A stretch of DNA of 7,821 nucleotides from Acidobacteriota bacterium (GTDB lineage Bacteria; Acidobacteriota; Terriglobia; Terriglobales; Acidobacteriaceae): positions 1 through 7,821 of the forward strand of contig QIAI01000300.1 in assembly GCA_003224995.1 (NCBI GenBank), given 5' to 3'. The translations under genes were made by a program, and so were the position numbers. This document shows, in pieces, positions 5,690-7,821 of this stretch (position 1 is the first letter of the stretch; every line of letters begins with the position of its first letter). Below the pieces are notes generated by a model. That model made no database searches, was not told the DNA's origin, and saw nothing but the letters and a program-made list of their open reading frames with translations.

Positions 5690-6959
5690 GAAATTACCGC
5701 CCGATCCGTGATCTCAAGTCCCTTGTCGATGATGGCGAAGGCTTCGCGCAACTGCTGCTCGTTGATGCAGAGCGGCGGGTTGGTATAGAAAGTATTCCAG
5801 CGAACCAGGGTGTAGAGGCCGTTTTCGCGGAAGAATTTTCCCAGCGCGGCCATTTCTTCCGAAGCCCCGTTGAACGGAGCCATAGGTTGCCTGGTAGTAC
5901 GGTTGCGAATCAACTCGAAAATACCAAACAGCCCGATGGAACGTACGGCACCGACCGAGGGATGCTTCTTCTGCATTTGTGCGCCGAAGTCTTTCAAGAT
6001 GGCACCCATTTTGCGAGTGTTCTCGATCAAGGAGTCTTCTTCATAGACGCGAATCGTCGCCAGCGCGGCGGCGCAGCCCATGGGGTGGCTGTTGTAGGTC
6101 AGGCCACCGTAAAAAACCTTATCCTGGAAATGCTGCGCAATGTGGTGGCGCATCCCGACTGCGCCCAGAGGCAGGTAGCTCGAGGTCAGACCCTTGGCCA
6201 TCGAGATCAGGTCAGGCACGACTTTCCAGTGATCGATGGCAAACCACTCGCCGGTTCGGCCGAAACCGGCCATGACTTCGTCGGCAATCATCAGGATGCC
6301 GTACTTGTCACAGAGTTTGCGAACGCCCTGCATGTAGCCATCCGGGGGAATCAGAATGCCGTTGGTGCCAACCACGGTTTCGAGAATGAATGCTGCAATG
6401 GTGTGCGGACCTTCGAGTTGGATCACTTCCTCGATCATAGCGAGTGACGTTTCGGCCGATTCCCAGCCGCGTTCGATGCCGTGATAGGGATCGAGGACGC
6501 GCACCACTCCGGGGATGCCAGGCTCGGCCGCCCAGCGTCGGGGATCGCCGGTGAGCGTGATGCTGCCAGCCGTCGCGCCGTGATAGGAGCGATAACGGGC
6601 CATGATCTTGTGTCGGCCGGTGAAGAAGCGGGCAATCTTGATGGCGTTCTCGTTGGCTTCGGCGCCGCCATTGGTGAAAAAGAAGGTGTCGATATCGCCC
6701 GGAGTGATTTCGGCCAGCTTTGCTCCGTGATGGCGTTGATCACGCGTTCGTCGCCATGTCCGATGTTGACGCTCATCAACTGGCTGTTGAAGTCGATGAA
6801 GCGCTTCCCTTCGGGTGTCCAGAAATAGATGCCCTTGGCGCGGGCCACGGGGATGGGATCGACCTTCGATTGGGCGGACCATTCAAAGAGTGTGTGCTTC
6901 TTGGTAAGGTCGACGATTTCTTGGCCGGTCATGGTGGGAGAACTGGTTTCGATAGTCAT
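5686..6959 (-). pseudogene. class III PLP-dependent aminotransferase, broken by an internal deletion with frame change
   Basis: Omega-amino acid transaminase of fold type I (PLP). Codons 1-79 from the ATG at 6959 give the N-terminal part, ending SVNIGHGDERVINAITE. Family similarity then switches frame at 6720 with KLAEITPGDIDTFFFTNGG and runs to the stop at 5686 (344 residues). PLP features are all present in that part: NGGAEANENAIKIAR, the YHG stacking motif (SYHGATAGS), IADEVMAGFGRTG with the Asp that holds the ring nitrogen, MAKGLTSSYLPLG with the Schiff-base Lys at 6193-6195, and GGLTYNSHP. Relatives carry about 21 residues between the two blocks (of the type AxKLxYxxPxF...ARLG) that are absent here. 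AGGAG eight to nine bases before the 6959 ATG is a good ribosome-binding site. The neighbouring semialdehyde dehydrogenase gene suggests beta-alanine or beta-aminoisobutyrate as amino donor. As assembled, no full enzyme can be made. Confidence 0.88.
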
Positions 6960-7040
6960 CCGCGGAACTCCTAACGTCGATCTGTTTTCCTGATCCTGGT
7001 TGAAGACGCGCGTAAATCATCCAGGACACGAAATCACATG

Positions 7041-7071
7041 AAGAAAATGCTGACGGGCGAGGACGCCCGTC
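7041..7071 (-). terminator. possible intrinsic terminator after the dehydrogenase gene
   Basis: GACGGGCG (7052-7059) and CGCCCGTC (7064-7071) form a perfect eight-pair stem with an AGGA loop. Read on the minus strand it starts 15 bases after the dehydrogenase stop and is followed by AGCATTTTCTT, a loose T-rich tract. It may terminate or attenuate transcription before the aminotransferase, or be a member of a dispersed GC-rich palindrome family common between acidobacterial genes. Confidence 0.45.
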
Positions 7072-7085
7072 GCTCCACTAGCACT

Positions 7086-7821
7086 TTAAAACTTTCTCGA
7101 GTGCTCTTTGGCCCAGCGCTCGACGACTACTTTTTTCTCGGTGTAGAACTCGACGGAATCGCGGCCCTGGCCGTGCATGATTCCGAAAAAGCTGTCTTTC
7201 CAGCCGCTGAATGGGAAGTACGCCATGGGCGCGGCGACGCCGATATTGATGCCGATATTTCCGGCGGGGGCTTCATAGCGAAAGCTGGAAGTGAACAGCG
7301 AAGCTTGATTGCCGTATGGATTGCGCTCGAGGAAAGCCATCGCCTCGTCCATGTCGTTGGCGTGAACCATGCTGAGGACTGGACCAAAAATTTCGGTGTG
7401 CGACAGCTCACTGGAGGCGGGCACGCTATCGAGAATCGTGGGCTTCACGAAATTGCCGTGTTCGTGGCGCGGGATCTTGGGACTGCGTCCATCGACTAAA
7501 ACCTTGGCACCTTGCTTCTCTCCCATTCCAATAAGCGACTCGATTCGTTCTTTGCTTTGTTTCGTGATCACCGGCCCCATCTGAACGCCCTCTTCGAGAC
7601 CGTTGCCCACGCGAAGCTTGGAGGCCGACTCGGCAATGGCATCGCGGAAAGTCTTTTGCGCTTCGCCGATGGTGACGGCAACGGAGACCGCGAGGCAACG
7701 CTGTCCTGCGCAGCCAAACGCACTGTCGGCGATAATCTGCGTGGCCATCTGCATGTCGGCATCGGGTAGAACGATGACAGGATTTTTCGCGCCACCCTGG
7801 CACTGGGCGCGCTTTCCCTTT
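7086..7821 (-). CDS. mmsA: CoA-acylating methylmalonate/malonate-semialdehyde dehydrogenase, C-terminal half, cut by window edge
   Basis: Member of the aldehyde dehydrogenase superfamily (MmsA/IolA branch) that converts methylmalonate or malonate semialdehyde plus CoA and NAD+ into propionyl-CoA or acetyl-CoA with CO2. The visible 244 residues run from KRAQCQGGAKNPVIVLPDAD through the catalytic loop FGCAGQRCLAVSVAV (nucleophile Cys at 7695-7697), EIFGPVLSMV with the conserved Glu that contacts NAD, and FPFSGWKDSFFG to a typical C-terminus VEFYTEKKVVVERW. The N-terminal NAD-binding half is beyond 7821. Compared with IolA-type relatives, six residues are missing, in frame, between LFTSS and FRYEAPAG (junction 7283/7284), inside a helix that the family normally keeps. 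The aminotransferase gene follows 126 bases downstream on the same strand, consistent with amino acid degradation, with a possible terminator between. Family call is firm; activity is doubtful if the gap is real. Confidence 0.92.
   Translation of the reverse strand, partial: KGKRAQCQGGAKNPVIVLPDADMQMATQIIADSAFGCAGQRCLAVSVAVTIGEAQKTFRDAIAESASKLRVGNGLEEGVQMGPVITKQSKERIESLIGMGEKQGAKVLVDGRSPKIPRHEHGNFVKPTILDSVPASSELSHTEIFGPVLSMVHANDMDEAMAFLERNPYGNQASLFTSSFRYEAPAGNIGINIGVAAPMAYFPFSGWKDSFFGIMHGQGRDSVEFYTEKKVVVERWAKEHSRKF

Noticed and set aside
5305..5690. Programmed frameshifting as the explanation for the split peptidase and aminotransferase.
   Set aside because: Family residues are physically missing at both junctions and no slippery heptamer with downstream structure is evident, so deletion is simpler.
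5887..6447. Plus-strand frame of 186 codons.
   Set aside because: Antisense to the aminotransferase, whose PLP motifs are unmistakable.
7038..7499. Plus-strand frame of 153 codons.
   Set aside because: Antisense to the semialdehyde dehydrogenase gene.
1..7821. CRISPR array, insertion sequence, prophage, tRNA, toxin-antitoxin or defence system.
   Set aside because: No regularly spaced repeats, transposase, integrase, tRNA cloverleaf or defence-type domains were found on either strand.

Overview
The window looks like chromosomal DNA of a soil-type Acidobacteriota (Koribacter/Sulfotelmatobacter-like). This rests on protein style recalled from memory (a MmsA-type CoA-acylating dehydrogenase beside a class III aminotransferase, a Tautomerase_2 protein, a signal-peptide DmpA-type peptidase), moderately high GC, and a rRNA-free, loosely packed layout with long spacers. 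No database search was possible, so the taxon is inference.

Layout. 1-434 (-) is the N-terminal part of a ChaA-type Ca2+(Na+)/H+ antiporter, cut by the window edge. 435-925 is a spacer with a hairpin at 579-607 and a 17-codon ORF at 788-841 overlapping a terminator-like hairpin. 926-1411 (-) encodes a small multi-span membrane protein. 1412-1885 is a spacer with an imperfect inverted repeat at 1773-1846. 1886-2614 (-) encodes a membrane-anchored protein of unknown function with a BamE/SmpA-like C-terminus. 2856-3242 (+) is a tautomerase and 3342-3659 (+) a SufT/MIP18-like Fe-S assembly factor, possibly one transcript. 3750-4028 (-) encodes a 92-residue membrane protein. 4125-5284 (+) is a secreted P1-family (DmpA-type) aminopeptidase gene broken by a frame change. 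5305-5556 (-) is a small unknown gene with a consensus CRP/FNR-type palindrome about 60 bp upstream. 5686-6959 (-) is a class III aminotransferase gene, also broken by a frame change. 7086-7821 (-) is the C-terminal half of a CoA-acylating methylmalonate/malonate-semialdehyde dehydrogenase, cut by the window edge.

The dehydrogenase and aminotransferase are codirectional (dehydrogenase first) and fit a route in which an omega- or beta-amino acid such as beta-alanine or beta-aminoisobutyrate is transaminated to a semialdehyde and then oxidised to acetyl-CoA or propionyl-CoA. The other genes look like unrelated housekeeping or accessory functions.

The most unusual thing is damage. Three conserved genes between 4125 and 7821 each seem to lack a short internal block: about 15-17 codons in the peptidase, about 21 in the aminotransferase, and 6 in frame in the dehydrogenase. 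The first two losses change the reading frame by the same amount. Either this locus is decaying by small deletions or the assembled sequence has dropped short stretches; raw reads would decide. I see no defence system, CRISPR array, prophage, insertion sequence or biosynthetic cluster.
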